A DNA stretch of 64,000 bases from Stenotrophomonas sp. MYb238 (GCF_009496535.1 NZ_WIDL01000005.1:146990-210989), one strand, 5' to 3'; counted from the stretch's first letter, positions 29,708 to 38,367 are shown. Made by a program: numbers and translations. The notes: generated by a model from the sequence alone, not told the origin.

Positions 29708-30121
29708 ATGCGGCGACACGAACAGGGTTATGGCCAGACAGGCATGCTGGTGACGCTGGGGGTGCTGGTGCTGATCGTGGTCGGCGTGGTCTGGGGTTGG
29801 CCCCGCTACCGGGTGTACGTGCAGGAGCTGCGTGGCAAGGCGGCCCTGGTCGAGGCCGAGAGCAACCGGCGCATCGCCGTGCTTGAAGCCGAAGCCGCGC
29901 GGGACGCCGCCGTCGCCCTGGCCGCCGCGGAAATCGAGCGGGCCAAGGGCGTGGCCGAAGCCAACCGTATCATCGGCGATAGCCTCAAGGGCAACGAAGG
30001 TTACCTGCGCTACCTCTACATCGACGCGCTCAAGACCACGCCGAACCAGACCATCTACATTCCCACCGAGGTGGGCCTGCCCATCCTCGAAGCCCAGCGC
30101 AAGGCGCTGCCGGCGCAATAG
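29708..30121 (+). CDS. Single-pass membrane protein resembling only the C-terminal part of SPFH/prohibitin proteins
   Basis: 137 residues. An N-terminal helix (MLVTLGVLVLIVVGVVWGW, about 13-31) precedes a long Ala/Glu-rich coiled coil (about 42-90: AALVEAESNRRIAVLEAEAA...AEIERAKGVAEANRI). The end reads SLKGNEGYLRYLYIDALK and NQTIYIPTEVGLPI. This succession matches the coiled-coil tail of prohibitin/HflC-like proteins, but the SPFH (Band 7) domain itself is missing. It could be a stand-alone assembly partner or a relic. It stands alone, convergent with lpxH. Confidence 0.75.
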   Translation: MRRHEQGYGQTGMLVTLGVLVLIVVGVVWGWPRYRVYVQELRGKAALVEAESNRRIAVLEAEAARDAAVALAAAEIERAKGVAEANRIIGDSLKGNEGYLRYLYIDALKTTPNQTIYIPTEVGLPILEAQRKALPAQ

Positions 30122-30166
30122 TCATCCGGGTGTGGCTGCCGGACTTGCCCGGCAGGTTGCGGGATC

Positions 30167-30907
30167 TCAGCCCAGGGCTTCCAGCCGGAAGCCTTCGGCA
30201 TCCACGCGCAGCACCGACCCCTGTTCGTACCAGTCGCCAAGCACGATGCGGGTACAGGTGGCGTCGCCGGCCTGCACGCTGTGCACGGCCGGGCGATGGG
30301 TGTGGCCGTGGATCATCGTGTCCACGCCATAGCGGCGGAACGTGGCGGCGACTTCGGCCGGGGCCACGTCGGTGACGGTCTCGAATCGGGTGCGGTCGCC
30401 TTCCTTCATTTCCGACTGGTGCGCCTGGCTGGCCGCGCGCGCCTTCTGCGCGAAGGCGATGCGCGCTTCCAGCGGCTGCGCGAGGAATTGGGCGATGAAG
30501 GCCGGGTCGCGGGTCTGCGCGCGGAACGCCTGGTAGGCGGTGTCGTCGGTGCACAGCAGGTCGCCATGCTGCAGCAGCACCGGCTTGCCGTACAGCGGGA
30601 TCACGCACGGGTCGGGAAGGATGCGCATGCCGGCGCGGCGGGCGTAGTCCTCGCCGAGCAGGAAGTCGCGGTTGCCGCGGATGAAGAACACCGGCACGCC
30701 GGCGTCGACCAGTTCGCGCAACGCGGCGGCGACCGCATCGGCGGCGACGGAGGGGGTGTCGTCGCCGATCCAGGCCTCGAACAGGTCGCCGAGGATGTAC
30801 AGCGCCTCGGCCTGCCGCGCCTGCGTGCGCAGGAAGTCCAGGAACAGTTCGGTGATGGCCGGACGGCTGGGGTCCAGGTGCAGGTCGGAGATGAACAGCG
30901 TGGTCAT
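30167..30907 (-). CDS. lpxH: UDP-2,3-diacylglucosamine diphosphatase
   Basis: A 246-residue manganese-dependent calcineurin-like phosphoesterase on the inner face of the membrane. It hydrolyses UDP-2,3-diacylglucosamine to lipid X and UMP in lipid A synthesis. All metal motifs are visible: [32 protein letters not shown] and IHGHTHRP. I chose [11 protein letters not shown] at 30907; an ATG three codons upstream is possible. It is the third gene on the minus strand after the glycosyltransferase and PAP2 genes, with an 88-bp gap to the latter. Confidence 0.96.
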   Translation of the reverse strand: MTTLFISDLHLDPSRPAITELFLDFLRTQARQAEALYILGDLFEAWIGDDTPSVAADAVAAALRELVDAGVPVFFIRGNRDFLLGEDYARRAGMRILPDPCVIPLYGKPVLLQHGDLLCTDDTAYQAFRAQTRDPAFIAQFLAQPLEARIAFAQKARAASQAHQSEMKEGDRTRFETVTDVAPAEVAATFRRYGVDTMIHGHTHRPAVHSVQAGDATCTRIVLGDWYEQGSVLRVDAEGFRLEALG

Positions 30908-30995
30908 GGCGGCCATTGTAGGGGCAATGCCGCGGCTTCACTTCGTGAGCGCAGGAGGGCGTCGCCCTATGCTTGCATGAGGCCGGCGCCGCCGG

Positions 30996-31535
30996 TCAGA
31001 GCGGCAGCGGCGCCAGCTGCAGCGAGGCGGTACCCAGCAGCAGGCCGATGCCGGTCGCGGCCAGGACGTCGCTGGGATAGTGCAGGCCGAGCACGACGCG
31101 CGACAGCGCCACGCCGGCGGTGAACGGCAGCAGCAGCGGCGCCAGCCACGGGTACCAGGCCAGGGCGACGACGGTGAAGGACACCGCGTGCAGGGTATGG
31201 CCGGAGGGGAAGCTGTATTCGTCCAGCGGCGCCACCCAGGCGCGGATGCGCAGGTCGGCGGCGAACGGGCGCGGGCGCCGGGTCCAGCGCTTGAGGGTCT
31301 TGTAGAGCGTGAGCGCGACCACGCCGGTGGCGGCCATGTGCGCCGACGCGCGCAGGCCGTCCATGCCGTCGGCCAGCACCAGCGCGCCCATCAGCAGGTA
31401 CCAGAACACGCCGTCGCCGAGGCGGCTGATGACCGCGAACAGGGTACGCACGCGGCGACGGCGGCAGTAGTGGTTCGCGCGCCGGCACCAGCGGGTTTCG
31501 CGGGCGAGCAGGCCGTCAGGCGGCAGCAAGGGCAT
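30996..31535 (-). CDS. PAP2 family membrane phosphatase
   Basis: 179 residues with about five hydrophobic segments and the three PAP2 motifs: KTLKRWTRRPRPF (about 81-93), YSFPSGHTLHA (about 107-117, with the acid/base His) and SRVVLGLHYPSDVLAA (about 145-160, nucleophilic His). Members dephosphorylate lipid phosphates such as phosphatidate or undecaprenyl diphosphate. Start at ATG 31535 is preferred because GGAG lies eight bases before it; a GTG two codons upstream is also open. It overlaps the end of the glycosyltransferase gene by 20 bp, so the two are translationally linked. Lipid remodelling is a reasonable joint role. Confidence 0.88.
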   Translation of the reverse strand: MPLLPPDGLLARETRWCRRANHYCRRRRVRTLFAVISRLGDGVFWYLLMGALVLADGMDGLRASAHMAATGVVALTLYKTLKRWTRRPRPFAADLRIRAWVAPLDEYSFPSGHTLHAVSFTVVALAWYPWLAPLLLPFTAGVALSRVVLGLHYPSDVLAATGIGLLLGTASLQLAPLPL

Positions 31536-32652
31536 GGGCACGTCTCCGTTGCGACAGTTCGTGCAGCAGGGCCTCGAACTCGGCGACCACGTGCTCCGGG
31601 TGCAGCCGCTGCATCGCCAGGCTGGCGTTGGCGCCGAGCGGCGCGCGCAGGGCGTCGTCGCCGGCCAGGCGCTGCGCCGCCTCGATGAAGTTCCCCTCGT
31701 CGTCCACGGTCACCCCGCTGTATCCGCTCTGCAGGTGTTCGCGCGCTGCACCGTAGTCGAAGGCGACCGTGGCCACGCCGCTGGCCATGGCTTCCAGGGT
31801 GACGTTGCCGAAGGTCTCGCTGCGGCTCGGGAACAGGAACAGGTCGCCGCTGGCGAAATGGCGGGCCAGGTCCTGCCCGCGCTGGATGCCGCAGAACACG
31901 AAGTCGGGATTTTCGCGTGCGATGCGCTCGCGCAGCGGTCCGTCGCCGACCCAGACGAAGCGCGCGTCCGGGCGCTGCCGCTGGATCCTGCGGAATGCCC
32001 GTATCGCCAGGTCGAGGTTCTTTTCCGCGGCGATGCGGCCGACGTGGATCACCGCCAGGGCGCGCGCGTGCAGTCCCCACGCCGCGCGCAGGTCGGCGTC
32101 GCGCTGCCGCGGCGAGAACTGCGAGGCGTCCACCGCGCGCGCCAGCAGACGCGGGTGGTGGAAGCCGTTGCTTTCCAGGAAGTCCTGCAGTTCGCGGGTG
32201 GGCACCAGCGTGGCGTCGCCACGGTTGTGGAAGCGCCGCATCCAGGCCAGCGCCACGGGCTGCAGCCAGGCGGCGCCGTAGTCGGGCAGGTAGGTGTCGA
32301 AACGGGTATGCAGGCCGGTGGCGACCGGGATGCCGAGCCGGTGCGCGGTGCGCAGCGCCGACCAGCCGAGCGGACCCTCGGTGGCGATGTAGACCGCATC
32401 GGGCCGCTGCCGGCGCCAGTGCCGGGCCAACCGGTACGGCACCGGCAGGCCGAAGCGCAGGCCCGGGTAGCGCGGCAGCGCCACGCCGCGCACCAGCAGC
32501 TCGTGCGGCTGCGCGGTGTCCTGCCCCTGGCGCGGGCGCACCACCTCGACCTCGTTGCCGCGGGCCCGCAGTCCGCGCTCCAGGCCCTGTACGGTCAAGG
32601 CGACGCCGTTGACCTCCGGTGGATAGGTCTCGGTGACGATGGCGTAGCGCAT
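31516..32652 (-). CDS. GT4-family glycosyltransferase
   Basis: A 378-residue GT-B enzyme. The N-terminal acceptor domain begins MRYAIVTETYPPEVNGVALT, the pattern of membrane-lipid and mannosyl transferases of family GT4. The C-terminal domain carries VHVGRIAAEKNLDLAIRAF and the nucleotide-sugar E-x7-E motif in SRSETFGNVTLEAMASG (about 281-297). The closest well-known types are diacylglycerol or phosphatidylinositol sugar transferases. With a PAP2 phosphatase next to it, glycolipid synthesis from diacylglycerol is a plausible inference, but the acceptor is unproven. It is divergent from the GntR-type regulator gene across 193 bp. Confidence 0.88.
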   Translation of the reverse strand: MRYAIVTETYPPEVNGVALTVQGLERGLRARGNEVEVVRPRQGQDTAQPHELLVRGVALPRYPGLRFGLPVPYRLARHWRRQRPDAVYIATEGPLGWSALRTAHRLGIPVATGLHTRFDTYLPDYGAAWLQPVALAWMRRFHNRGDATLVPTRELQDFLESNGFHHPRLLARAVDASQFSPRQRDADLRAAWGLHARALAVIHVGRIAAEKNLDLAIRAFRRIQRQRPDARFVWVGDGPLRERIARENPDFVFCGIQRGQDLARHFASGDLFLFPSRSETFGNVTLEAMASGVATVAFDYGAAREHLQSGYSGVTVDDEGNFIEAAQRLAGDDALRAPLGANASLAMQRLHPEHVVAEFEALLHELSQRRRAHALAAA

Positions 32653-32784
32653 GGCTCCTCCGTTTGCCGGCAGGGTGCGCGCACGGGATGACCGGCGCGT
32701 GTCGCGGCGATGACCGGGCGATGACGCCCCGTCGCCCGCCAGGGCCGGTTCGTCCCCGCGATGCGGGCATTTGTCGGAAGACGC

Positions 32785-32815
32785 TTGACGCCCGTGTGCG
32801 TATTAACTGTACTAT
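32785..32815 (+). promoter_or_regulatory. Probable promoter of the GntR-ABC-peptidase operon
   Basis: TTGACG (32785-32790) as -35 and TACTAT (32810-32815) as -10 with a long 19-bp spacer. The -10 lies wholly inside the palindromic operator, so a bound repressor would block polymerase. Confidence 0.5.
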
Positions 32816-32829
32816 TTCAAATAGTACAG
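32807..32829 (+). promoter_or_regulatory. 23-bp perfect palindrome, probable operator of the YtrA-type regulator
   Basis: CTGTACTATTT and AAATAGTACAG form perfect 11-bp arms around one central C. It overlaps the presumed -10 element and ends 17 bp before the regulator's start codon. Its A+T content is far higher than its surroundings. Position and symmetry are those of an autorepressor site. Confidence 0.8.
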
Positions 32830-32845
32830 ATGGCGAGACAAGGAC

Positions 32846-33256
32846 ATGGCACGAACTCAAGCGTTGATGATCCAGATCACGACCGGCGATCCGCGTCCGA
32901 TCGGCAGGCAGATCGTGGATGCGGTGCGGATGAAGATCGCCACCGGCGAGATCGATCCGGGCGACCAGCTGCCCAGCGTGCGCGGGCTGGCGCAGCAATT
33001 GATGATCAACCCGAACACCGTGGCCAAGGCCTATGCCGAACTGACCACCGAAGGCTGGCTGGAGTCGCGCCAGGGCATGGGCCTGTACGTGGCCGCGCCG
33101 CGCCAGCGGCTGTCCGACGCCGAGCGCGGGCGCCGGCTGGACGATGCCGTCGGCCGCTTCGTCAACGACGTGATCCCGCTGGGGTTCCCGCCGGACGAGG
33201 TGGAGGCGCGGGTCGCCCGCGAATTCCGGCAGCTGGTTCCGCGCAAGACCGCCTGA
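32846..33256 (+). CDS. GntR-family transcriptional regulator, YtrA type
   Basis: 136 residues. The winged-helix domain covers about 1-75, with the family motif IATGEIDPGDQLPSVRGLAQ and the recognition helix region INPNTVAKAYAELTTEG. A short C-terminal region of about 50 residues follows, too small for the ligand domains of other GntR regulators; that is the mark of the YtrA subfamily. YtrA proteins usually repress their own operon with ABC transporter genes, as the arrangement here suggests. AAGGA upstream of the ATG is a normal ribosome-binding site. A perfect palindrome sits over the promoter. Confidence 0.92.
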   Translation: MARTQALMIQITTGDPRPIGRQIVDAVRMKIATGEIDPGDQLPSVRGLAQQLMINPNTVAKAYAELTTEGWLESRQGMGLYVAAPRQRLSDAERGRRLDDAVGRFVNDVIPLGFPPDEVEARVAREFRQLVPRKTA

Positions 33257-33369
33257 CGCGATCTGCCTTCCCCGTCGTCCCTAGCGCAGCGAGGGACCGG
33301 CTTCATCACGCCGTCCCGGCAGGCGGGTTCTTCCCGTGCGCCCGGTACGGCAACCCAGAGAGCACACCC

Positions 33370-34281
33370 ATGCCCACCCACGACTACGTCATCGAAACCC
33401 GCGCGCTCTCCAGGCGCTACGGCCGCAAGCTGGCGCTGGATCATCTCGACCTTGCGATCCCGCGCGGCCGCATCCACGCCATCGTCGGCGCCAACGGCGC
33501 CGGCAAGTCCACCCTGTTCCGCATCCTGCTCGGCTTCATGCCGCCGAGCGCCGGCGAGGCGCGCATCCTCGGCAAGGACAGCCAGGCGCTCACGCCGCAG
33601 GACCGCAGCCGAATTGGTTTTGTCAACGAGGAGCACACTCTGCCGAACTGGATGCGCGTATCGCAGGTGATGGCGATGCAGAAGCACCAGTACGCGCGAT
33701 GGAACCAGCAGGCGTTCGAGGGCGTGATCGGCCACTACCACGTGCTGCTGGAGCAGAAGGTCGGCCAGCTCTCGCGCGGCGAGCGCGCCGGTTTCAACCT
33801 GGCGCTGGCCTTGGCGCAGGGCCCGGAACTGCTGGTGCTGGACGAACCCACGCTGGGCCTGGACGTGGTCGCCAAGCGCGCCTTCCTCGAATCGCTGCTG
33901 TACAGCAATGCCGCCGACGACTGCACGGTGATCTATTGCTCGCACCAGATGGAGGAGATCGAGCGCGTCGCCGACAACCTGATCATCCTCGAGCGCGGGC
34001 AGCTCCGGCACATGTCGGCGCCGGAGGAGTTCACCGCGCGCGTGAGCCACTGGGTGGCCGACGTGCCGTTCAAGGGTCCGGACCCGCGCAGCGTGCCCGG
34101 CCTGCTGGAAGTCCAGCGCCTCGACGGCCTGCACCACTACCTGGTGCTGGACCAGGACGACGGCTTCGAGCGCTTCCTGCGCGAAGCCGGCGCACGCAAC
34201 GTGCAGTCGATGCCGGTCAGCCTGGACCGAGCGGTCAACGCCTTCCTTGCCAAGAACCATGCGGCGCCGGTCGCGGCCTGA
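33370..34281 (+). CDS. ABC transporter ATP-binding protein
   Basis: 303 residues. The nucleotide-binding domain has Walker A GANGAGKST (about 37-45), the signature variant QLSRGERAGFNLALALA, Walker B LLVLDEPTLGLD, and the H-loop IYCSHQ. The C-terminal 90 residues form an extra domain seen in YtrB/BcrA-like ATPases. The signature LSRGE instead of LSGGQ is common in this group. The start is 113 bp after the regulator gene and 27 bp separate it from the permease gene. It should power the permease encoded next, working in export or sensing of a membrane-active compound or peptide. Confidence 0.92.
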   Translation: MPTHDYVIETRALSRRYGRKLALDHLDLAIPRGRIHAIVGANGAGKSTLFRILLGFMPPSAGEARILGKDSQALTPQDRSRIGFVNEEHTLPNWMRVSQVMAMQKHQYARWNQQAFEGVIGHYHVLLEQKVGQLSRGERAGFNLALALAQGPELLVLDEPTLGLDVVAKRAFLESLLYSNAADDCTVIYCSHQMEEIERVADNLIILERGQLRHMSAPEEFTARVSHWVADVPFKGPDPRSVPGLLEVQRLDGLHHYLVLDQDDGFERFLREAGARNVQSMPVSLDRAVNAFLAKNHAAPVAA

Positions 34282-34308
34282 GCCGCGCTGCGCCCTGAGG
34301 ACACGAAC

Positions 34309-36144
34309 ATGAAAGATCTCTTCAAGAGCGAGCTGCTGCGCTTCCGCCTGTGGGCCGTCGCGGCCGCGGCGGTGCACGCCGGCATCCTGGGCTTCATGGC
34401 CCGCATCGTCGACCTGGCCCAGCAACCGCTGCTGGTCTATCAGGTTTTCGCCATGACCTATGCGGTGGCCGGCACGTTGCTCGGGCTGTACCAGATGGGC
34501 ACCTACCGCAAGCCGAACCAATGGCTCAGCCTGCTGCACCGGCCGATGCATCGCCTGCGGATCGCCGGTGCGCTGGGCGGCGCGGGCGCGGTGCTGTTGT
34601 TCGTCGCGGCGGCATTGCCGATCGCGTTGATCGTGCTGTACCAGGACACGATGACCGCACGCGTGGTGGACATGCGCCACTGGATGATGCCGATCGCCGG
34701 TTGGCTGATCGCCCTCATCGGTTACGCGGCGGGTGCCTACGCGATGATCGGCAACCGCCGGCATTCGTTCGCGGTGCTGGTGCTGCCGTGCCCGCTGATG
34801 TTCTCGCAGGCCTCCGGCGTTGCGATGCTGGCGCTGCAGGCGACCTTGCTGGCTGTGCTGGTGGGGCTGGTCGCCATCGTGTTCCGGCCCGATCCGGTGG
34901 CCGCGCCGCGCGGCTTCGCCGCCACCGCGGCGACCGCGCTGCCGGTGCAGCTCGGTGTGTATTTCCTGGTCTGGATGCTGGGCTTCGGCGTCGAGATGGC
35001 GTGGACGGCCACCGGCACCCATCCGCTCAACACGCCGACGCCGCCGAAGGGTGGCTACATCGAAGCCGACCGCGCCGAAGGCAAGGACATCCTGCTGCTG
35101 GGCATCGAGAACAGCCGCGATCCCGATGCCATGCTGTGGCGCGAGCAGATAGCGCTGTCCGACGTGTACACGCATTACCCGCTGCGCAACCTGCCGCACC
35201 GTGGCGAGATGACCAACCTCCAGCCGATGGAGTTCACCGACGGCGAGCGCAACATCACCTGGGTGTTCAAGCACGACAGCATGCGCTTCGTCGGCTACGG
35301 CGCGCTGGACAAGCGCGCGCGCGGCGACCTCGGGGTGGGTGAGGCGCAGACCGCAGCTTCCGCCAAGGAATTTCCGGCGCCGACCATGCCGTTCGCCGCC
35401 GACTACCTGTACAACGCCCAGGCCGCCTACCAGTACGACGACGGGCAGGGACGCATCTACGAACGCATCCGCCTGCCGCAGGGCGAAGTGATGGCCAGCC
35501 CGCCGCAACCGGCCGGCGACAACCTGCTGGTGCTCAGCGACCGCGCCGCCTATTTCTATCCAGGCCGCGAGGCGGTGAACGGGCTGGACCTGCTGCAGCC
35601 GCTGATGCGCGTACCGATGCCGGGCAAGGTGGGCAACCTAAGCCGGATGGACATGATCGAACTGCTCGACGGCTACCTGGTGTCGTTCACCTACACATGG
35701 GGCGTGTGGTCGAGCGAGTTGCAGCATCCGTTCCAGCAGGTGCTGCGCGTCGACGGCAACGGCCGCGCGCGCATCGTGGCGCGTCGCGACATCGCCCAGG
35801 ACCTGCCGACCGCCTACACCGCGCGCATCTGGTGGCTGTCGCCTGTGCTGCGCACGCTGTGCCTGGGTGCGCAGGACCTGTACGCCGCCCCCGACCCGCT
35901 GCGCGCGCCGCCGCAACCGATGCCGCGCAGCATGCTGTGGCTGGCGCTGGCCTGCTGCGTGGCGTCCTTGCTCGGCGCGATCTGGCTGAGCGCGCGCCAG
36001 CAGTTGTCGCCGCGCAATCGCTGGCTGTGGGTGGCGATGTGCGGCGTGGTCGGCCTGCCCGCGCTGGTCGCGCTGTGGCTGATGGTGCCGAAGCGCGAAA
36101 CCCAGCCGGCAGCGCTGCCGGACCTGCAAACTGCGGCCGCCTGA
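34309..36144 (+). CDS. ABC permease with large inserted soluble domain
   Basis: 611 residues. Six or seven hydrophobic helices fill residues 15-231, starting MKDLFKSELLRFRLW, the amphipathic entry typical of ABC-2-type permeases. A hydrophilic domain of about 300 residues follows (232-536), and then two final helices (about 541-560 and 571-591) with a short tail. By topology the large domain most likely lies in the periplasm. It has alternating short strands and turns (for example NITWVFKHDSMRFVGYGALD, YQYDDGQGRIYERIRLP) that suggest a beta-rich, possibly propeller-like fold, but I recognise no family. The substrate is unknown. It is followed 26 bp later by a secreted S9 peptidase gene. Confidence 0.85.
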   Translation: MKDLFKSELLRFRLWAVAAAAVHAGILGFMARIVDLAQQPLLVYQVFAMTYAVAGTLLGLYQMGTYRKPNQWLSLLHRPMHRLRIAGALGGAGAVLLFVAAALPIALIVLYQDTMTARVVDMRHWMMPIAGWLIALIGYAAGAYAMIGNRRHSFAVLVLPCPLMFSQASGVAMLALQATLLAVLVGLVAIVFRPDPVAAPRGFAATAATALPVQLGVYFLVWMLGFGVEMAWTATGTHPLNTPTPPKGGYIEADRAEGKDILLLGIENSRDPDAMLWREQIALSDVYTHYPLRNLPHRGEMTNLQPMEFTDGERNITWVFKHDSMRFVGYGALDKRARGDLGVGEAQTAASAKEFPAPTMPFAADYLYNAQAAYQYDDGQGRIYERIRLPQGEVMASPPQPAGDNLLVLSDRAAYFYPGREAVNGLDLLQPLMRVPMPGKVGNLSRMDMIELLDGYLVSFTYTWGVWSSELQHPFQQVLRVDGNGRARIVARRDIAQDLPTAYTARIWWLSPVLRTLCLGAQDLYAAPDPLRAPPQPMPRSMLWLALACCVASLLGAIWLSARQQLSPRNRWLWVAMCGVVGLPALVALWLMVPKRETQPAALPDLQTAAA

Positions 36145-36170
36145 ACGCACGCACCGACGGAGAAATCGAG

Positions 36171-38255
36171 ATGACGAAGTTCCGTGAACTGTGCGGGACG
36201 CTGGCCCTGCTCGCGCTGCTGTTCGCGCCGAGGCAGGCGCCGGCGGCAGACGCCACCGCCGAACTGCGCAACGCCATCGCCGCCCAGCGCGCGCTGCCGC
36301 GCGCACCGCAACTGCCGCGCCCCGCCTTCCTCGAAGGCCGCGGCCTGGCCGCGGTGCAGCTGTCGCCGGGCGGCGACTACGCGGCCTACCTGCGCGAGCA
36401 GGGTGAGTCGCGCAGCCTGTTCCTGCTGCCCACCGCGGGCGGCAAGCCGCGGGTGCTGGTCGCGCGCAGCCAGGCCGAACAGCTTCTATGGTCGCGCGAC
36501 GGACGCTGGCTGTTCCTGCGAGCGCCGCGTTCGCTGGACATCGTCGGCGCCGATGGCCGCGGCGGCATGCGCGTGCCGCTGGGCGGCAGCGAGCGGCGTC
36601 AGGTGATGAAGCTCGATCCCTCGCAGCCGGCCGCGGTGCTGTTGCGCGAGCGCGTGTCCGCCGGCAAGGGCGAGCGTTGGCGGATTGTGCGCATGGACGC
36701 GCACGGCCAGCGCACCCTGTTGCGCGAGGACGCGCGCTGGATCCACGACGTCGCGCTCGATGCGCGTGGCCGCGTCGTTGCGCTGGCGCGCTTCGAGGGC
36801 GACCACGATGCGCTGCATCGCGTGCTTCCGAATGGTTCGCTGCGCGAAGCATTGCACCTCAAGCCGACGGAAAAGCTGGACCTGCTTGCCACAATGCCCG
36901 ACGGCAGCCTGTTGATGGAGGGCAATCCCGGCAGCGACGGGCCCGGCGGAAATTTCCGGCGCGTGCTGCGCCTGGCGCCGGACGACACGCTGCAGACGAT
37001 TCACGAAGACCCGCGCCAAGAGGCCGACCTCGACGAAATCGAACTCGGCCCGCTCACGCAGCAACCGCTGGTCGCGAGCTATCGCAGCACCGTCGCGGCG
37101 ACCTACGGCATCGGCGCGGCGCAGGCCACGGTGTCCGCCATCGCGAGGAAATTCCCGGGCCGCGACATCGACGTGCAGGTCGGCGACGGCCCGTCCGCGC
37201 GCTGGCTGGTGACGGAACGCGCCTCGACCCTGCGCGACCCGCGCTGGTGGCTGTACGACCCGCGCAATGGCGACTTGCACCGCATCCTCGACGATCCCGG
37301 GATCGCTGCGGGCACGCCGAAGGAAGCCGCGCTGGCGCGCAAGATCGCCATCGACTACCTCGCCTCCGATGGCATGCGCGTGCGCGGCTTCCTGCTGCTG
37401 CCGCCGGGCGTGGATGCCGCGCGCGCGCCGCTGGTCGCGCACGTGCATGGCGGCCCGATCAGCCATTTCCGCGCCGGCTACGACGGCGTCGCCCAGTTCC
37501 TTGCCAATCGCGGCTATGTGGTGTTCCAGTCGAATTTCCGCGGCTCCAGCGGCCACGGACGCGACTACACATTCGCCGCGCATGGAGATTACGGCAATGG
37601 CCGCGTGCAACAGGACATCGTCGACGGCGTGCGCTGGCTATTGGCGCAGGGCATCGGCGACGCGTCGCGCGTCGGCATCGTCGGCCATTCCTTCGGTGGG
37701 TATTCGACCTTGCTGGGCCTGACCTTCCAGCCCGAACTGTTCAAGGTCGGCGTGGCCGGCTCGCCGCCGGCCGATCTCGGTCATGCGATGCGCTGGCTGG
37801 TCGACGCCGGCGATCAGGGTGATCTGCCGGATCGCTCGCTCAAGCACATGCTGGCGGCGTTGTCGCTGGACTCCACCGATCCCGCGACCTATGCGCGCCT
37901 GCATGCGCAGTCGCCGTTGGCGAATGCGGCGCTGATGCACCGGCCGCTGCTGATCATGGCCGGCGGCGCGGACCGCACGGTGGCGATCCGCGAGGTCACC
38001 CATTACGTGGCGACGCTGAAGGCGGCGGGACGCCCTGTCACGTTTCTGGTGGAGCCCGACGGCGGGCATTCGCCGGTGGCGCCGGTTCCGCGCGAGGCCT
38101 ATCTGTTTGCGATGGAAACGATGTTGCAGCGTCACCTCGGCGGACCGGCGCCGGAGCCGCCGGGGCAGCGGTTGCGCGCCTACCTGCGCCAGAACCTGCG
38201 GCTGGCGGGGCCGGAGTTCGCGGCTTGGGCCAGCAAACCCGCCGCGGAGGAGTGA
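36171..38255 (+). CDS. Secreted S9 family peptidase of the ABC operon
   Basis: A 694-residue precursor with a signal peptide (to about 25, APA-A). An N-terminal propeller-type region is followed by a C-terminal hydrolase domain with HVHGGPISHF (oxyanion), Ser507 in GHSFGGYS, Asp601 in GGADRTV and His633 in PDGGHSP. It should cleave peptides in the periplasm. It is the last gene of a four-gene unit with the YtrA-type regulator, ATPase and permease, which suggests it works on a peptide handled by the transporter. It shares fold and triad with the peptidase at 21087-23105, but the two are not recent duplicates by eye. The C-terminal 50 residues (EPPGQRLRAYLRQNLRLAG...) extend past the usual hydrolase end. 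Confidence 0.92.
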   Translation: MTKFRELCGTLALLALLFAPRQAPAADATAELRNAIAAQRALPRAPQLPRPAFLEGRGLAAVQLSPGGDYAAYLREQGESRSLFLLPTAGGKPRVLVARSQAEQLLWSRDGRWLFLRAPRSLDIVGADGRGGMRVPLGGSERRQVMKLDPSQPAAVLLRERVSAGKGERWRIVRMDAHGQRTLLREDARWIHDVALDARGRVVALARFEGDHDALHRVLPNGSLREALHLKPTEKLDLLATMPDGSLLMEGNPGSDGPGGNFRRVLRLAPDDTLQTIHEDPRQEADLDEIELGPLTQQPLVASYRSTVAATYGIGAAQATVSAIARKFPGRDIDVQVGDGPSARWLVTERASTLRDPRWWLYDPRNGDLHRILDDPGIAAGTPKEAALARKIAIDYLASDGMRVRGFLLLPPGVDAARAPLVAHVHGGPISHFRAGYDGVAQFLANRGYVVFQSNFRGSSGHGRDYTFAAHGDYGNGRVQQDIVDGVRWLLAQGIGDASRVGIVGHSFGGYSTLLGLTFQPELFKVGVAGSPPADLGHAMRWLVDAGDQGDLPDRSLKHMLAALSLDSTDPATYARLHAQSPLANAALMHRPLLIMAGGADRTVAIREVTHYVATLKAAGRPVTFLVEPDGGHSPVAPVPREAYLFAMETMLQRHLGGPAPEPPGQRLRAYLRQNLRLAGPEFAAWASKPAAEE

Positions 38256-38367
38256 ACCGGACCGGGGGGGCGTTCTGCGCGCGTGGCCCGGCGACGGTGC
38301 AATCCATGCGCGCCGTGCCGGCACGGGCGGATGCATCTGCAGGAAAACCAACTGCTCGGAAGGCATG

